From contig JADLAY010000072.1 in the NCBI GenBank assembly GCA_020849765.1, positions 82,643 through 146,642 on the forward strand: 64,000 nucleotides of DNA, written 5' to 3'. Shown piece after piece: positions 25,774 through 35,483 of this stretch (position 1 is the first letter of the stretch; every line of letters begins with the position of its first letter). The DNA comes from Anaerolineae bacterium (lineage in GTDB: Bacteria > Chloroflexota > Anaerolineae > Aggregatilineales > Phototrophicaceae). A program made the position numbers and the translations under genes. Under the pieces are notes generated by a model. That model worked only from the letters and a program-made list of their open reading frames with translations. It had not been told where the DNA came from and searched no databases.

Positions 25774-26754
25774 CTAATGCTCTTCGAAGCGGGTGCCGAG
25801 CGCCGCCGGTGGATCGCTGCGCAAGATGTTGCGCGTCCACACCTGGGCCGAGCGCGGCAGGGCACGCAGCAAGCGTTCAATCGCCCCGCTGCTGACGAGC
25901 AGCAAGGTGCCGATCATGAGCAGCCACGGCAGCGCATTGATGAGCACGAGCGGAATCTGGACATCCGGGCTGCGCTGGATGGCGGACGAGATGGCACGCA
26001 AACCGGCGAACAAATAGGCGCCGAGGACGACGCGGAAGGGATGCCAGCCGCCGAAGATGACGATGGCGAGCGCAATCCAGCCATCGCCGCGCATGGCAGG
26101 TGGGTTCGTCCAGCCGGGCTTGATCGAGAGCGAATAGGCCGCACCCGCCAACCCCACGAGCGCCCCGCCGACCAGCGTGTAGATGTAGCGCAGGCGGTTG
26201 ACGTTCGTCCCACGGGCAAAGGCGGATTCCGGGCGCTCACCAACCGCACGCAGTGCCAGGCCAGGACGTGTGCGGAACATCCACCACCAGGTGGCGAAGA
26301 CCAGGATGAAGCTGACGTAGACGAGCGGATTGTGATCGGTGAAGAAGACCGGGCCGAGGAACGGAATGTCCTTCAGGAAGGTGAGCGACACAAACGGCAG
26401 TTCCGGCCCGCGCACACGCGTGTAGCTCTGGCCGATGAACTGTGCCAGCGAAGCCGCAAGCAGCGTCAGCACGAAACCGATGGCGACCTGATCCTGCTTC
26501 AGCTCGATGTCGGCGACGACGATGATCAGCGCAACCAGTGCGCCGGTCAGCATGGCGGCGAGAATGCCGATCAAGGTGCTCCCGCTGCCGACGGCGGCGA
26601 TGAAACCGACCGCTGCCGCCAGGGTGATGCTGCCGTCGAGCGACAGATTGACGACGCCCGCGCGCTCTGTGATCGTCTCGCCAAGCGCGGCGATGACCAG
26701 CGGCGACGAGGACGTCACCAGCGTTTGCAGGATGTTGAGCAGTTCCTCATTCAT
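25774..26754 (-). CDS. BMP-type ABC transporter permease (second subunit)
   Basis: 326 residues, highly hydrophobic, with about eight to nine membrane segments. The family pattern is visible near the N-terminus (ITERAGVVNLSLDGSITLAA) and in the conserved loop (ALRAVGERPESAFARGTNVN then RLRYIYTLVGGALVGLAGAA), as in permeases of the branched-chain/sugar/nucleoside class. It is the last gene of a four-gene set and overlaps the previous permease by 8 bp. With the other subunits it likely imports nucleosides or a related compound; the substrate is inferred only from family membership. Confidence 0.92.
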   Translation of the reverse strand: MNEELLNILQTLVTSSSPLVIAALGETITERAGVVNLSLDGSITLAAAVGFIAAVGSGSTLIGILAAMLTGALVALIIVVADIELKQDQVAIGFVLTLLAASLAQFIGQSYTRVRGPELPFVSLTFLKDIPFLGPVFFTDHNPLVYVSFILVFATWWWMFRTRPGLALRAVGERPESAFARGTNVNRLRYIYTLVGGALVGLAGAAYSLSIKPGWTNPPAMRGDGWIALAIVIFGGWHPFRVVLGAYLFAGLRAISSAIQRSPDVQIPLVLINALPWLLMIGTLLLVSSGAIERLLRALPRSAQVWTRNILRSDPPAALGTRFEEH

Positions 26755-27859
26755 GCGATGCAGCCTCCGCAGCGGACGTGACGGTCGTCGGTGCTGGCTG
26801 TTCCTGGACGACTTCGGGTGATGAACGCGGCGAACTCAGGATGCGCCCGCGCAAGCCGTTCGCCATCAGCACGAGCAAGACGACGAAGCCCTGCAGCACT
26901 TCCGCCAGCGATTGATCGAGTTGGAGCACGACGCGCAGGCGTGTGCTTCCGGCCAGGATCGTGGCGAAGACGAAACCGACGATCGGCGCAATCAGCGGAT
27001 GATTGGCGACCATGAGCACGACCAGCAAGCCGAGAAAGCCAATCCCACCGGAAGGCAGTGGGCGCAGGCTGTCGAAGGTGAAGAGCACACGATAAGCGCC
27101 GCCGATGCCCGCAATCGCCCCGCAGACGATGAAAGCGGAAAGCGCCGTTTGCGTCGTCGGGACGCCGAGCAGCAGCGCCGAGCGCGGATTCTTGCCCGTC
27201 GCCTTGAGGTTCAGCCCCCAGCGCGTGCCGCGCAGCGCGAAATATACGGTCAGGATGATGACCAGGGCCAGCACAAGCGCCAGCAAGCTGACGGGAAATT
27301 CGGGCGACATCTCAGGCAGCAAACTCTCGGCGGGAAACGGCGGCGTCGACTGCGCGCTGCCGCCTTCCGGCGGCTGCCACGGCCCACTGATCAGGTAGAT
27401 GACGATCACGCTCGCCAGCGCATTGAGCGCCACGCCGCCGAAGATCTCGTTGACGCCAAGGCGCACGCGCAGCACGCCGACGAGCACACCCCAGAAGGCG
27501 CCACCGGCCATCGCCAGGACGATCTCGATCGGGATGAGCAGCGGCGTCGGCAATACGATTGTGCGCGCCGCCCAACTGGCGAAGACCGCGCCCATCATCA
27601 TCTGCCCTTCGACACCGATATTCCACAGACCGGCGGTGAACGTGATCACCAGCCCCAGACAGGCAAAGGTGAGCGGTATCCAGAAGTTGACGACGCCCGC
27701 AATCGCATTGCTGTTGCGGAAGGCGCCTTCAAGAATGGCGGTCATCACCTCGATCGGGTCTTTGCCGACCGCCAGGACGAGCACAGCAGTGATCAGCAGC
27801 GAGAGCAGGATCGGCGCGACCAAGAGTGCGACGCGCAGTGTGGTGCGATTCGCGGTCAT
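26747..27859 (-). CDS. BMP-type ABC transporter permease (first subunit)
   Basis: 370 residues with about nine to ten hydrophobic helices. The conserved permease segments GLVITFTAGLWNIGVEGQMM and LNLKATGKNPRSALLLGVPT are characteristic of the YufP/NupP group, followed by ALSAFIVCGAIAGIGGAYRV. The C-terminal ~35 residues are a hydrophilic tail. It overlaps the ATPase gene by 4 bp upstream and the second permease by 8 bp downstream, so the three genes are translationally coupled. Its partner permease forms the heterodimeric channel. Confidence 0.93.
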   Translation of the reverse strand: MTANRTTLRVALLVAPILLSLLITAVLVLAVGKDPIEVMTAILEGAFRNSNAIAGVVNFWIPLTFACLGLVITFTAGLWNIGVEGQMMMGAVFASWAARTIVLPTPLLIPIEIVLAMAGGAFWGVLVGVLRVRLGVNEIFGGVALNALASVIVIYLISGPWQPPEGGSAQSTPPFPAESLLPEMSPEFPVSLLALVLALVIILTVYFALRGTRWGLNLKATGKNPRSALLLGVPTTQTALSAFIVCGAIAGIGGAYRVLFTFDSLRPLPSGGIGFLGLLVVLMVANHPLIAPIVGFVFATILAGSTRLRVVLQLDQSLAEVLQGFVVLLVLMANGLRGRILSSPRSSPEVVQEQPAPTTVTSAAEAASHE

Positions 27860-29325
27860 CGCGCTGCCTCCTCGAAGTTGCCGCCGATCAGGTGTCCGAG
27901 CGCATCGACGGTCGCCGTCGACGCATCCTCGATGACGTGGAAGCGCCCGGCAAAGAAGACGATGATGCGATCGCTGTAGGTGACGATCTCGTCGAGATCG
28001 GGTGAGTTGAAGATAATGGCCGTCCCATGTGCTCGCCGATCGAGCAGAAGCTGCCAGACCCAGCGCGCTGAATCAATGTCCAGGCCGCGCGTCGGCTGTT
28101 CGAGGATCATGACGCGCGGCTGCTCCGGCAGCAGTGCCATCAGCCAGCGCTGCTGATTGCCGCCGGATAGCGTCTCGATCCTGTCCTCGGCCCGCCCGCG
28201 CACGTTGTAACGCTCAATCTGCTTGCCGGAAAGCTGGCGCGCGGCGGGCCAGTCGATCATTGCCCGGCTGTTATCCATCAGCGCCATGTGCTCGGTCAGC
28301 GTCAGACCGGCGACGAGCCCCTCCTCAAGACGCCCGGCGGCGCTGAACGCCAGCCCGGCATGCATCCGATCGCGGTACGACTGCCGCGTCAGATCGCGCC
28401 CATTGAGGCGAACGCGGCCCCCGGCGACGTTGATCAGGCCGACGCAGGCGCGCATCAGCGCTTCCTGGCCGCTGCCATCGAGACCCGCCAGGCCGATGAC
28501 CTCACCCGCGCGCACGTTCATCGAAAGCGATTCGACGCGCACGCGCCGATCCTGAATCGTGACGCTGTCCAGCTCAAGCACGGCGTCACCGATGTGGCCG
28601 GAGCTGCGTTCCTGTGGCGCGATCTCCTGGCCGAACATCAACTGTACCAGCTCAGCTTTAGTCGCGGGCATCATCTTATCGCCGACGAGCCGCCCCGCGC
28701 GCAGCACGACGACTTCGTCGCAGAGCGCGATCACGTCTTCCAGCTTATGCGAGACCAACAGCACCGTCATACCCTGCTCGCGTGACAGGGCTTGCAGCGC
28801 GTCGAACAGGATCGTCTTCTGCTGCGCCGAGATGCCGGTCGTCGGTTCGTCGAGGATGAGCGTGCGCACGCCGAGCGCGAGCAGGCGCACAATTTCAAGC
28901 TGCTGGCGTTGGCCGATGCTGAGGCGTGCGGATGGCGTTTCCGGGTCAAGCTCGAAGCCGAACTCGCGCGAGATCTGCGCCAGCTTCGCGCGCGCTTCCC
29001 GGCGTGTCATTGCCGGTGGCTGGCCGTAAAGGAAGTTTTCTACGACGGTGAATGCGGGGACATCCAGAGGATCTTGTTGGAGCATACCGACGCCGACAGC
29101 GATGGCTGCTTGTGGCCCATGATAGTCGACCTCGCGCCCATCAATCAGGATCGCCCCGCTGTCCGCAGGTTGATAGCCAGAAAGAATCTTCATCAAGGTC
29201 GATTTCCCGGCCCCGTTCTCGCCCAACACACCGATGATGCGCCCGCCGCGCAGTTTCATCGAGATGTCGTTGTTGGCATGAACGCGACCAAATCGCTTGT
29301 GAATGTGCTGTAATTCGATCTCCAT
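27856..29325 (-). CDS. ABC transporter ATPase with two nucleotide-binding domains (BMP/nucleoside class)
   Basis: 489 residues with tandem ATPase domains. Domain 1 has Walker A GENGAGKSTLMKILSG, signature LSIGQRQQLEIVRLLALG and Walker B LILDEPT. Domain 2 has a degenerate Walker A (GLAGLDGSGQEALMRAC) and signature TLSGGNQQRWLMALLPEQ with MILEQPTRGLD. The degenerate second P-loop is normal for ATPases of the sugar/nucleoside class such as YufO/RbsA. It lies 118 bp downstream of the binding-protein gene, beyond an intergenic terminator, and overlaps the permease gene by 4 bp. Confidence 0.94.
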   Translation of the reverse strand: MEIELQHIHKRFGRVHANNDISMKLRGGRIIGVLGENGAGKSTLMKILSGYQPADSGAILIDGREVDYHGPQAAIAVGVGMLQQDPLDVPAFTVVENFLYGQPPAMTRREARAKLAQISREFGFELDPETPSARLSIGQRQQLEIVRLLALGVRTLILDEPTTGISAQQKTILFDALQALSREQGMTVLLVSHKLEDVIALCDEVVVLRAGRLVGDKMMPATKAELVQLMFGQEIAPQERSSGHIGDAVLELDSVTIQDRRVRVESLSMNVRAGEVIGLAGLDGSGQEALMRACVGLINVAGGRVRLNGRDLTRQSYRDRMHAGLAFSAAGRLEEGLVAGLTLTEHMALMDNSRAMIDWPAARQLSGKQIERYNVRGRAEDRIETLSGGNQQRWLMALLPEQPRVMILEQPTRGLDIDSARWVWQLLLDRRAHGTAIIFNSPDLDEIVTYSDRIIVFFAGRFHVIEDASTATVDALGHLIGGNFEEAAR

Positions 29326-29387
29326 TTTTCAGACCGACCCGTCACACCGAAGAACGCCACTGACCGGCCGAGAGGCTCTCAGCCAGG

Positions 29388-29421
29388 AAAAAACCAGGGG
29401 CGGATGCAGACCCGCCCCTGG
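29388..29421 (-). terminator. Terminator between the binding-protein gene and the transporter ATPase gene
   Basis: On the minus strand CCAGGGGCGG and CCGCCCCTGG form a 10-bp stem, followed by six T residues. It would give a short abundant message for the binding protein, with readthrough for the membrane components. Confidence 0.82.
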
Positions 29422-29443
29422 CACACTGAATGCTCGGAAGCGC

Positions 29444-30670
29444 CTATTCGCTCGCGCCGACCATGCCTTCGAGAAGTTGAGGCAGATACCAGATCGTGAG
29501 CGGATTGTCCGCCTCGATCGGTTTCACGAATTCGCCTTCTGCCGCCAGAACCGTCCCGTCCTGGAGCGCCAACGGGCCTTCCCAGAGTCCGAACGCCGTC
29601 GGCAGGCCGTCCGCATCCGGGTGCTCTTCGGCGAATGTCGCCAGCATCGCGATGAACTCATCCAGCGAGGCGGCGTTTTCTTCGCTCAGACCATCACCGG
29701 CGATGAAGCCGACGCTCGACGTGTCGGGATTATTCATGTCCGACCAATCGGGGCCGTTCCACGTCCATTCCGGGGTATAGGTGCCTTCGTTGACGCGCGT
29801 GGCGATGTCCAGGTAGGCGGGACCCCAGTTGAAGTACGGCACGCCAAGGCAAACGCCAGGCGCCACATCACAACCGGCTGCATAGTCGTAGGCGACGCCA
29901 TAGACGGATTCACCGCGCTCGGCGCGCTGCCCGGCCACGGTCATGACTTCCGGCGTGTCGATGCCGGACATGACGACGTCCGCGCCATTATCGAAGAAGG
30001 TGTTCACTTCAGCCGTCGGGTCGAGGGTGACGCCGGGGATGTTGAACCAGAAGCCGATCCAGGTCACGGTGAAGGTCAGAGCCGCCGGATCGCCGCCCTT
30101 GTAGTTCTCGTAGCAATAGCGCGCGCCCAGGTAAGCGGACGCGGCCAGACGGCGCGTTTCGCCGTTGATGAGCGGGCCAAGGTAGCCAATGCTGCCAGTC
30201 TCAGTCGTCAGGCCTGCGGCGCAGCCAGCGATCAGCTTCGCCCATTCGACCTGCCCCATGGTGTTGCCGACGTTGGCGGGCGCTTCGCCGGTGAAGGCGT
30301 TATCGCCAGAAGCATTGATGAACGTCACGTCCGGGAAGGCTTCGGCGACGACATCCGTGTCCTCTTCGAAGGCATCCGACGACGTGATGATGAGGGTCGC
30401 GCCCTGATCGACCATCTCGGTGACGACCTGGAGCAGCGTCGTCTCCGGCGCATCGGCGGAATTCAAGCTCTCAAAAACAAGCATCTGCGAACCGGGCAGG
30501 TTCGCTTCGACGTACTGGCCGCCCTCGTAATGCGCCTGGCTCCAACCGCGATCCGACTGCGGCCCGACCAGGATCATGCCGAAGGTCAACCCATCATCTT
30601 GAGCGACCGCCGGTAAGGCCATTAACAGCCCAACCGCCACGATCAACACTGCAAGAAATAGTTTGCGCAT
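29444..30670 (-). CDS. BMP family substrate-binding protein
   Basis: 408 residues. ATG 30670 has GAGAGGTG just upstream and opens a signal peptide (MRKLFLAVLIVAVGLLMALP then AVAQ). There is no lipobox Cys, so the mature protein appears free rather than lipid-anchored, which is unusual for the PnrA/BmpA family. Fold features are LTFGMILVGPQSDRGWSQAH, QGATLIITSSDAFEED, VTFINASGD, GYLGPLINGETRRLAASAYL and ADVVMSGIDTPEVM. Members bind purine nucleosides or autoinducer-like ligands; the ligand here is unproven. It heads the transporter set and is followed by a terminator. Confidence 0.92.
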   Translation of the reverse strand: MRKLFLAVLIVAVGLLMALPAVAQDDGLTFGMILVGPQSDRGWSQAHYEGGQYVEANLPGSQMLVFESLNSADAPETTLLQVVTEMVDQGATLIITSSDAFEEDTDVVAEAFPDVTFINASGDNAFTGEAPANVGNTMGQVEWAKLIAGCAAGLTTETGSIGYLGPLINGETRRLAASAYLGARYCYENYKGGDPAALTFTVTWIGFWFNIPGVTLDPTAEVNTFFDNGADVVMSGIDTPEVMTVAGQRAERGESVYGVAYDYAAGCDVAPGVCLGVPYFNWGPAYLDIATRVNEGTYTPEWTWNGPDWSDMNNPDTSSVGFIAGDGLSEENAASLDEFIAMLATFAEEHPDADGLPTAFGLWEGPLALQDGTVLAAEGEFVKPIEADNPLTIWYLPQLLEGMVGASE

Positions 30671-30849
30671 CGCACACCTCTCAACGTATCGATTGCAAAT
30701 AGCCAAGCCGAAGTTTATCCAATCCTCAAACGTTATGCACGCAAACAAAACACCGAATCTAAGCCCGCTAAAGCTGGTCATAATGCTTAATTGAGGCATG
30801 AACTTCACGCGCACGCCACAATTTTTCGTGTTATTCTGGGAAGGGTGTA

Positions 30850-30855
30850 TATAAT
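30850..30855 (+). promoter_or_regulatory. Candidate -10 element for the acidic TPR gene pair
   Basis: A perfect TATAAT lies 73 bp before ATG 30929, in the 258-bp gap divergent from the binding-protein gene. No good -35 is seen at 16-18 bp, so support is limited. Confidence 0.35.
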
Positions 30856-30928
30856 GCAGGCATACGAACTTCATTGTTTATTTGCGACCCCGTGTGTAGC
30901 GTTATGAATGGAAGGTGGTGAACCACCA

Positions 30929-33900
30929 ATGGCAGATGTCAATCTTCGCGAGTACGTAGCAAAGCTCGACGACTGGATGCAAGAAGGTTCTGCCGATCAC
31001 GTCGTCTGGCACGCACGGCACATTCTGCAGTACTACCCGAAGAACGTTGATGCATATCGCTATGTGGGCCAGGCATTGGCCTCGCTCGGCCATCTCGACG
31101 AAGCCAGCGCGGTCTTGCGCCGCGTCCTGAGCGTGATCCCGGATGACGGCAAGGCGCACGCCGTTTTGAGCGAAATCTACGAGCGGCTCAACCGCTCGAA
31201 CGAAGCCATCTGGCACATGGAACGGGCCTACGAACAAGACCCGAACGACCCCGCAATCATCGATCAATTACAGCGCCTGTATCACGAATACCGGCACGTT
31301 AATAACCCCCGCCTGCACCTGACGACCGCGGCAGCGGCGCGCCAGGATATCCGCAGCGGCGCCTATGATCGCGCGGTCAATGCCCTGCGCGGGGCGCTTA
31401 ATCGCGCGCCGCAGCGCACGGACTTGCAGCTTCTGCTGGCGCAGGGCTTGTGGCAGCGTGGCGACCTGGTCGACGCCGCCGAAGTGGCGATGGACGTGCT
31501 GCGAACCTATCCTGACTGCATGGCCGCCAACCAGATCATGGCCGAATTATGGCTGAGAGAGGGCCGCCCGTCCGATGCGCAGCGCTACGTGAATCGCCTG
31601 GAGAGCATCGATCCCTACCTGGCGCTGGAGCTCGTCCAGCCCGGCATGAGCGACCCGAATACGTTCCGGCTGCCTGAGCTGGACTTCGACCGCACGACTC
31701 AGAAGGAAATGGTCGGCGACAAACTCGACTGGCTGGAAGGCATCGACGAAAGCGATGCCCCAGAGGACCTGACCTCCGAGGAGTACGAAGTCGATGTCGA
31801 TAGCTGGCTGCATACCGGCGACGAGTCAGAGGTCATTCAATCTGCTGAAACCGATAGCGGCGAAGACGAAGACTGGATGTCGCAGCTCGATAACATCGAG
31901 CGCAGCTACAACATCACGACCGGCGATTTCCAGATGACGACGTCTCCGCTTTCCGACGAGAACGCGTTCGCGGAAGCCACCGAAGAAGACGCCCTGGCGC
32001 CAACGGAGATGGAAGCGGCCGAGGAGCCCGATCTCAGCATCGAGTGGGCCAGCGACGCCACCAGTGAAGCGCCAGCCGTCGCCGAAGATGATCCGTTCAA
32101 GTGGCTGCTCACCGAGGACGAGTCGGACGAAGACGCGCCTGCGACCATCGACACGGCAGATCCGCTCGCATGGATGCGCCAGGCGGATATCGACCTGCCA
32201 GCCACGACCGAACTTTCGCCGGAGATGCTCCAGGAGGCCTCCGACGACGACGACGCGATGAGCTGGCTGCGCGACTACAACACCGATGTCATGAACGATT
32301 GGGAAGACAGCGAGTCCGCCGAGGATCTGGAACCGGCGCTTGAAGATCTGGTCGAGCCTTCGTTAGAAGCGCTCACATTTGAGGACGCCGAAGAATTCCT
32401 CCTTGATGAACTGCCGTTTCCAATGGACTTTGCCGAGGACGAAGAGGACGAAAGCCCCGTAGCTGAGGCGCAGCCCGGCGAACCTGCCGCTCCCGAAATG
32501 ACGTCACCGCTGGCGGAAGCCTCGGAAGCGGAAGTCGCGATTGAGTCCCCCGTCGATGAATGGGTGGCGAGTGAAGCGCTGCTTGAAGAGTCGTTCGGCA
32601 TCGAAGCGCTGACCGCCTCCGTTCGCGAGGCCGCGGCTGAAGCTGAAGCGGATGATTTCACGTTCGAACCGCAGTCTCAACAAGCGGAGACGCCTGCCGA
32701 GGTCGCCAGCGAAGCGGAACTGTACTTCGAAGCGGTACAAGACCCAGAACAAGGAAACATCATGTCTGACACGACACCACCAGAATACGAATGGCTGGAT
32801 GATGACTCCGAGACGTCCGGGGAACCGCTCACCACCGGTGCGACGGGCATGCTCGATTGGCTTTCGCGGAGCGAATCGGCCAATACGGACGAGGACGAAG
32901 AAATGGCGGAAGCCGTCGGCGCGGAGGCCTTCCAGCCTGAAGATGGCTCCACCGGCATGACCGACACCTTGAACTGGATGGAAGGCGACGACGCGGCTGA
33001 AGCTGAAGACGAAACCCCTGACGTCGAAACGGCCGGTGACGAATCGACCGGCTCGACCGGCATGCTCAACTGGTTGTCACAGAATCGCCCGCTGCCGCCG
33101 ACGATGCCGCTGCAACCGCACGACGTTGCCGAGCAGGCGCAGTCCTCCGCACTTCAAGATGATGAGGAGTGGCTCGCCAGCCTGGAAGATCAGGAACTCG
33201 AAATCGTCGACGAAGGATCGACCGGAGCGACGGGCATGCTCGATTGGCTCGGCAAGGAAGCCGCACCCGCCGAGCCGTATCAAGAGCCTGCCGCGACCGG
33301 CGAACTTGAGAACGCGGATGAATGGCTGGCCGACATCATGGCGGACGAGCAGACTCCGGAAGACGAGGCCGCGCCGACTGGGTGGGAACCTCAGCCTGAG
33401 ATGGCAGCGGACGAAGCAGCCATTGAGGATCTCGATTGGCTCAATGCCGAGTCGATGCCCGAACAAGAGGCCGTGCCCGACGATCTGACCATGATCGAAG
33501 GCATCGAGCCGGAGACGGCAGAGGCGCTGTTCGCAGCCGGGATCACCAGCTTCCAGGCACTGGCCGATGCGCAGGAAGACGATCTGTTTGCGGCCCTCGA
33601 AGCACAGGGCCTCACCGTCATGTTTGATCCGTCGCGCTGGGCCACTCAGGCGCGCTTTCTGGCCGAGGGAGATATCCAGGGCTTCTACAACTTCCAGGAC
33701 TCCCTGCTCGAAGGTGGTCAGGATCAGATGCCGGCCGCTGAGATCGCTACACCAGCCGAGACCTTCTCGGTCGAGGACGAGCCGGACACGAGCTGGCTGA
33801 CTGAAGGCGAAGCACTCGAAAACGCCGACGACTCCCCTGTCATCGCCGCCTGGCTAACCGCGAATATGTCGATTGAGGACGAAGAAGAACCCGCGGCGGA

Positions 33901-35464
33901 GCCCGCCAACCTCGATTGGCTCGGTGAGGACGAACAAGAAGCCGACGCTGAGGAAAGTGGCGAAGAGGCCGAATGGGTGGTGGCGGCCATGTCGCTCGAC
34001 AGCGACGAGGACGAAGAAGAACTCGCGGCAGAACCGGCTAACCTCGACTGGCTCAGCGAAGATGAAGAAGAGTCCGCTGAAGCCCTCGAAAGCGGCGAAG
34101 AGACGTCCGAACAACCTGAATGGATGACGGCAGCGGCTATGTCGCTTGAGGATGACGAGGACCAGGAAGAACCGGAAGCGGAACTGACGAACCTCGACTG
34201 GATCAACACCGCGATATTGGTGGAAGAAGCTGCCGAAGAGGTCGGTGAAGAAACGATTGAACAGCCTGAATGGATGACGGCGGCGGCCATGTCACTTGAG
34301 GACGACGAGGAAGAACCTGCGGCGGAGCCCGCTGACCTCGGCTGGCTCAGCGAGGACGATGAAGACTCCGCTGAAGCTGAGGAGACTGACGACGAGGCGA
34401 CCGAGGAACCCGAATGGATGGCCGCAGCCATGTCGCTGGAAGATGACGAGGAAGAACCCGCGGCAGAGCCTGCTGATCTCGGCTGGCTGGACGAAGAGGA
34501 AGCCACCGAACCTGCCGAAAGCGACCAAGAAACGTCCGAGGAACCCGAATGGATGGCCACAGCCATGTCACTTGAGGATGATGAGGAAGAAGCCGCAGCA
34601 GAACCGGCCAATCTCGACTGGTTCAGTGAAGACGAAGAACTCGAGGCCGAAGAAGAAGCTGAAGCGCCCGACTGGGTGACCGCGACCGAGGCGCTCCAGG
34701 GCACGGTCGATGCCAGCGAAGCAGAAGGCTGGCTGGCGGAGGAATTGGCCGCCGCGAAAGATGGCGTCGATTGGGCAGACGAGGATCAGCCGGAAGACGC
34801 GCAGGCAGCGGTCGAGGCGATGCTGCTGGACGAAGGTGAAGAAGAGGCCGTCCCGGCATGGATGACGGAAGAACAGGCACCTGAACCGGTCGGCGACATC
34901 GAGTTCGACCCGCTGATGGCGATGGAGACCGCTGAAGAGATCGCGGAACCTGCCTACGCGATGGACGTCGCGGACGAATTGGACAGCGAAACGGCAGAAG
35001 CCGACGCCTGGGATCTCGAGGCGGAGACGTATGCGGGCATGAGCGAAGAAAATATGTCCGAAGAACCGGTTGAAATGGAAGCCGAGCCCGACGAATACTA
35101 CACCGCCTTTGAGGACGCGCCGGAGGCCGCCGAAATCGCGCCCGCGCCCAACGCGCCAGACTGGCTGAATGCCATGGTGCCGGGCCTGGACATCGATTAC
35201 GAGGCGCCCGAAGACGAACAACTGGAAACATCCTTCGAAACGACGGACGAAGAAGAGCTTGAACCGGCGATGCCGGAGGATTTCGGCTGGGTCAATGAGA
35301 TTGTCGAGGAAGAAACGCGACCGGAGCCTGCCATAGAGGGCGTACAACAACGCGCACCGCGTTTCGTGTTTTCGCGCCCGCCAGTCTGGCTCCGTCGGCT
35401 GCTCGATCGCAGGCCGGAACAATCGTCAGAAACGGATGACGATTTACCAGCCTGGCTGCGCTGA
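30929..35464 (+). CDS. Giant acidic TPR protein with tandem Trp-motif repeats
   Basis: About 1511 residues. ATG 30929 follows GAAGGTGGTG at good spacing. Residues ~1-235 are TPR-like helices (HILQYYPKNVDAYRYVGQAL, LDEASAVLRRVLSVIPDDGK). The rest is very rich in Glu, Asp and Ala with regularly placed Trp. There are four copies of an STGxTGMLDWL motif (nt ~32830-33260). A helix-hairpin-helix-like module (MIEGIEPETAEALFAAGITS) occurs at nt ~33480-33710. Six to seven tandem ~45-residue units of EEPEWMxxAMSLEDDEEE plus AAEPAxLxWL follow (nt 33826-34665). No signal peptide or membrane helix is seen. It may be a scaffold whose short Trp motifs dock a repeated partner (inference). The next gene is 19 bp downstream and shares its design. 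Confidence 0.85.
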   Translation: MADVNLREYVAKLDDWMQEGSADHVVWHARHILQYYPKNVDAYRYVGQALASLGHLDEASAVLRRVLSVIPDDGKAHAVLSEIYERLNRSNEAIWHMERAYEQDPNDPAIIDQLQRLYHEYRHVNNPRLHLTTAAAARQDIRSGAYDRAVNALRGALNRAPQRTDLQLLLAQGLWQRGDLVDAAEVAMDVLRTYPDCMAANQIMAELWLREGRPSDAQRYVNRLESIDPYLALELVQPGMSDPNTFRLPELDFDRTTQKEMVGDKLDWLEGIDESDAPEDLTSEEYEVDVDSWLHTGDESEVIQSAETDSGEDEDWMSQLDNIERSYNITTGDFQMTTSPLSDENAFAEATEEDALAPTEMEAAEEPDLSIEWASDATSEAPAVAEDDPFKWLLTEDESDEDAPATIDTADPLAWMRQADIDLPATTELSPEMLQEASDDDDAMSWLRDYNTDVMNDWEDSESAEDLEPALEDLVEPSLEALTFEDAEEFLLDELPFPMDFAEDEEDESPVAEAQPGEPAAPEMTSPLAEASEAEVAIESPVDEWVASEALLEESFGIEALTASVREAAAEAEADDFTFEPQSQQAETPAEVASEAELYFEAVQDPEQGNIMSDTTPPEYEWLDDDSETSGEPLTTGATGMLDWLSRSESANTDEDEEMAEAVGAEAFQPEDGSTGMTDTLNWMEGDDAAEAEDETPDVETAGDESTGSTGMLNWLSQNRPLPPTMPLQPHDVAEQAQSSALQDDEEWLASLEDQELEIVDEGSTGATGMLDWLGKEAAPAEPYQEPAATGELENADEWLADIMADEQTPEDEAAPTGWEPQPEMAADEAAIEDLDWLNAESMPEQEAVPDDLTMIEGIEPETAEALFAAGITSFQALADAQEDDLFAALEAQGLTVMFDPSRWATQARFLAEGDIQGFYNFQDSLLEGGQDQMPAAEIATPAETFSVEDEPDTSWLTEGEALENADDSPVIAAWLTANMSIEDEEEPAAEPANLDWLGEDEQEADAEESGEEAEWVVAAMSLDSDEDEEELAAEPANLDWLSEDEEESAEALESGEETSEQPEWMTAAAMSLEDDEDQEEPEAELTNLDWINTAILVEEAAEEVGEETIEQPEWMTAAAMSLEDDEEEPAAEPADLGWLSEDDEDSAEAEETDDEATEEPEWMAAAMSLEDDEEEPAAEPADLGWLDEEEATEPAESDQETSEEPEWMATAMSLEDDEEEAAAEPANLDWFSEDEELEAEEEAEAPDWVTATEALQGTVDASEAEGWLAEELAAAKDGVDWADEDQPEDAQAAVEAMLLDEGEEEAVPAWMTEEQAPEPVGDIEFDPLMAMETAEEIAEPAYAMDVADELDSETAEADAWDLEAETYAGMSEENMSEEPVEMEAEPDEYYTAFEDAPEAAEIAPAPNAPDWLNAMVPGLDIDYEAPEDEQLETSFETTDEEELEPAMPEDFGWVNEIVEEETRPEPAIEGVQQRAPRFVFSRPPVWLRRLLDRRPEQSSETDDDLPAWLR
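33826..34665 (+). repeat. Tandem ~45-residue coding repeat (Trp-containing, acidic)
   Basis: Six consecutive units of about 130-145 bp, plus a partial seventh, encode W(M/L/V)xxAMSLEDDE, then an acidic run, then AEPAxLxW(L/F/I)xED. Units four to six are nearly identical in protein sequence (MSLEDDEEEPAAEPADLGWL in two of them), showing recent duplication or homogenisation. Each unit carries two Trp residues in fixed positions. Confidence 0.85.
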
Positions 35465-35483
35465 TTTGCGATGAGGGAAAGCG

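Noticed and set aside
33826..34665. CRISPR-like array or non-coding repeat
   Set aside because: The repeats are in frame, encode conserved protein blocks and lack fixed repeat/spacer structure.
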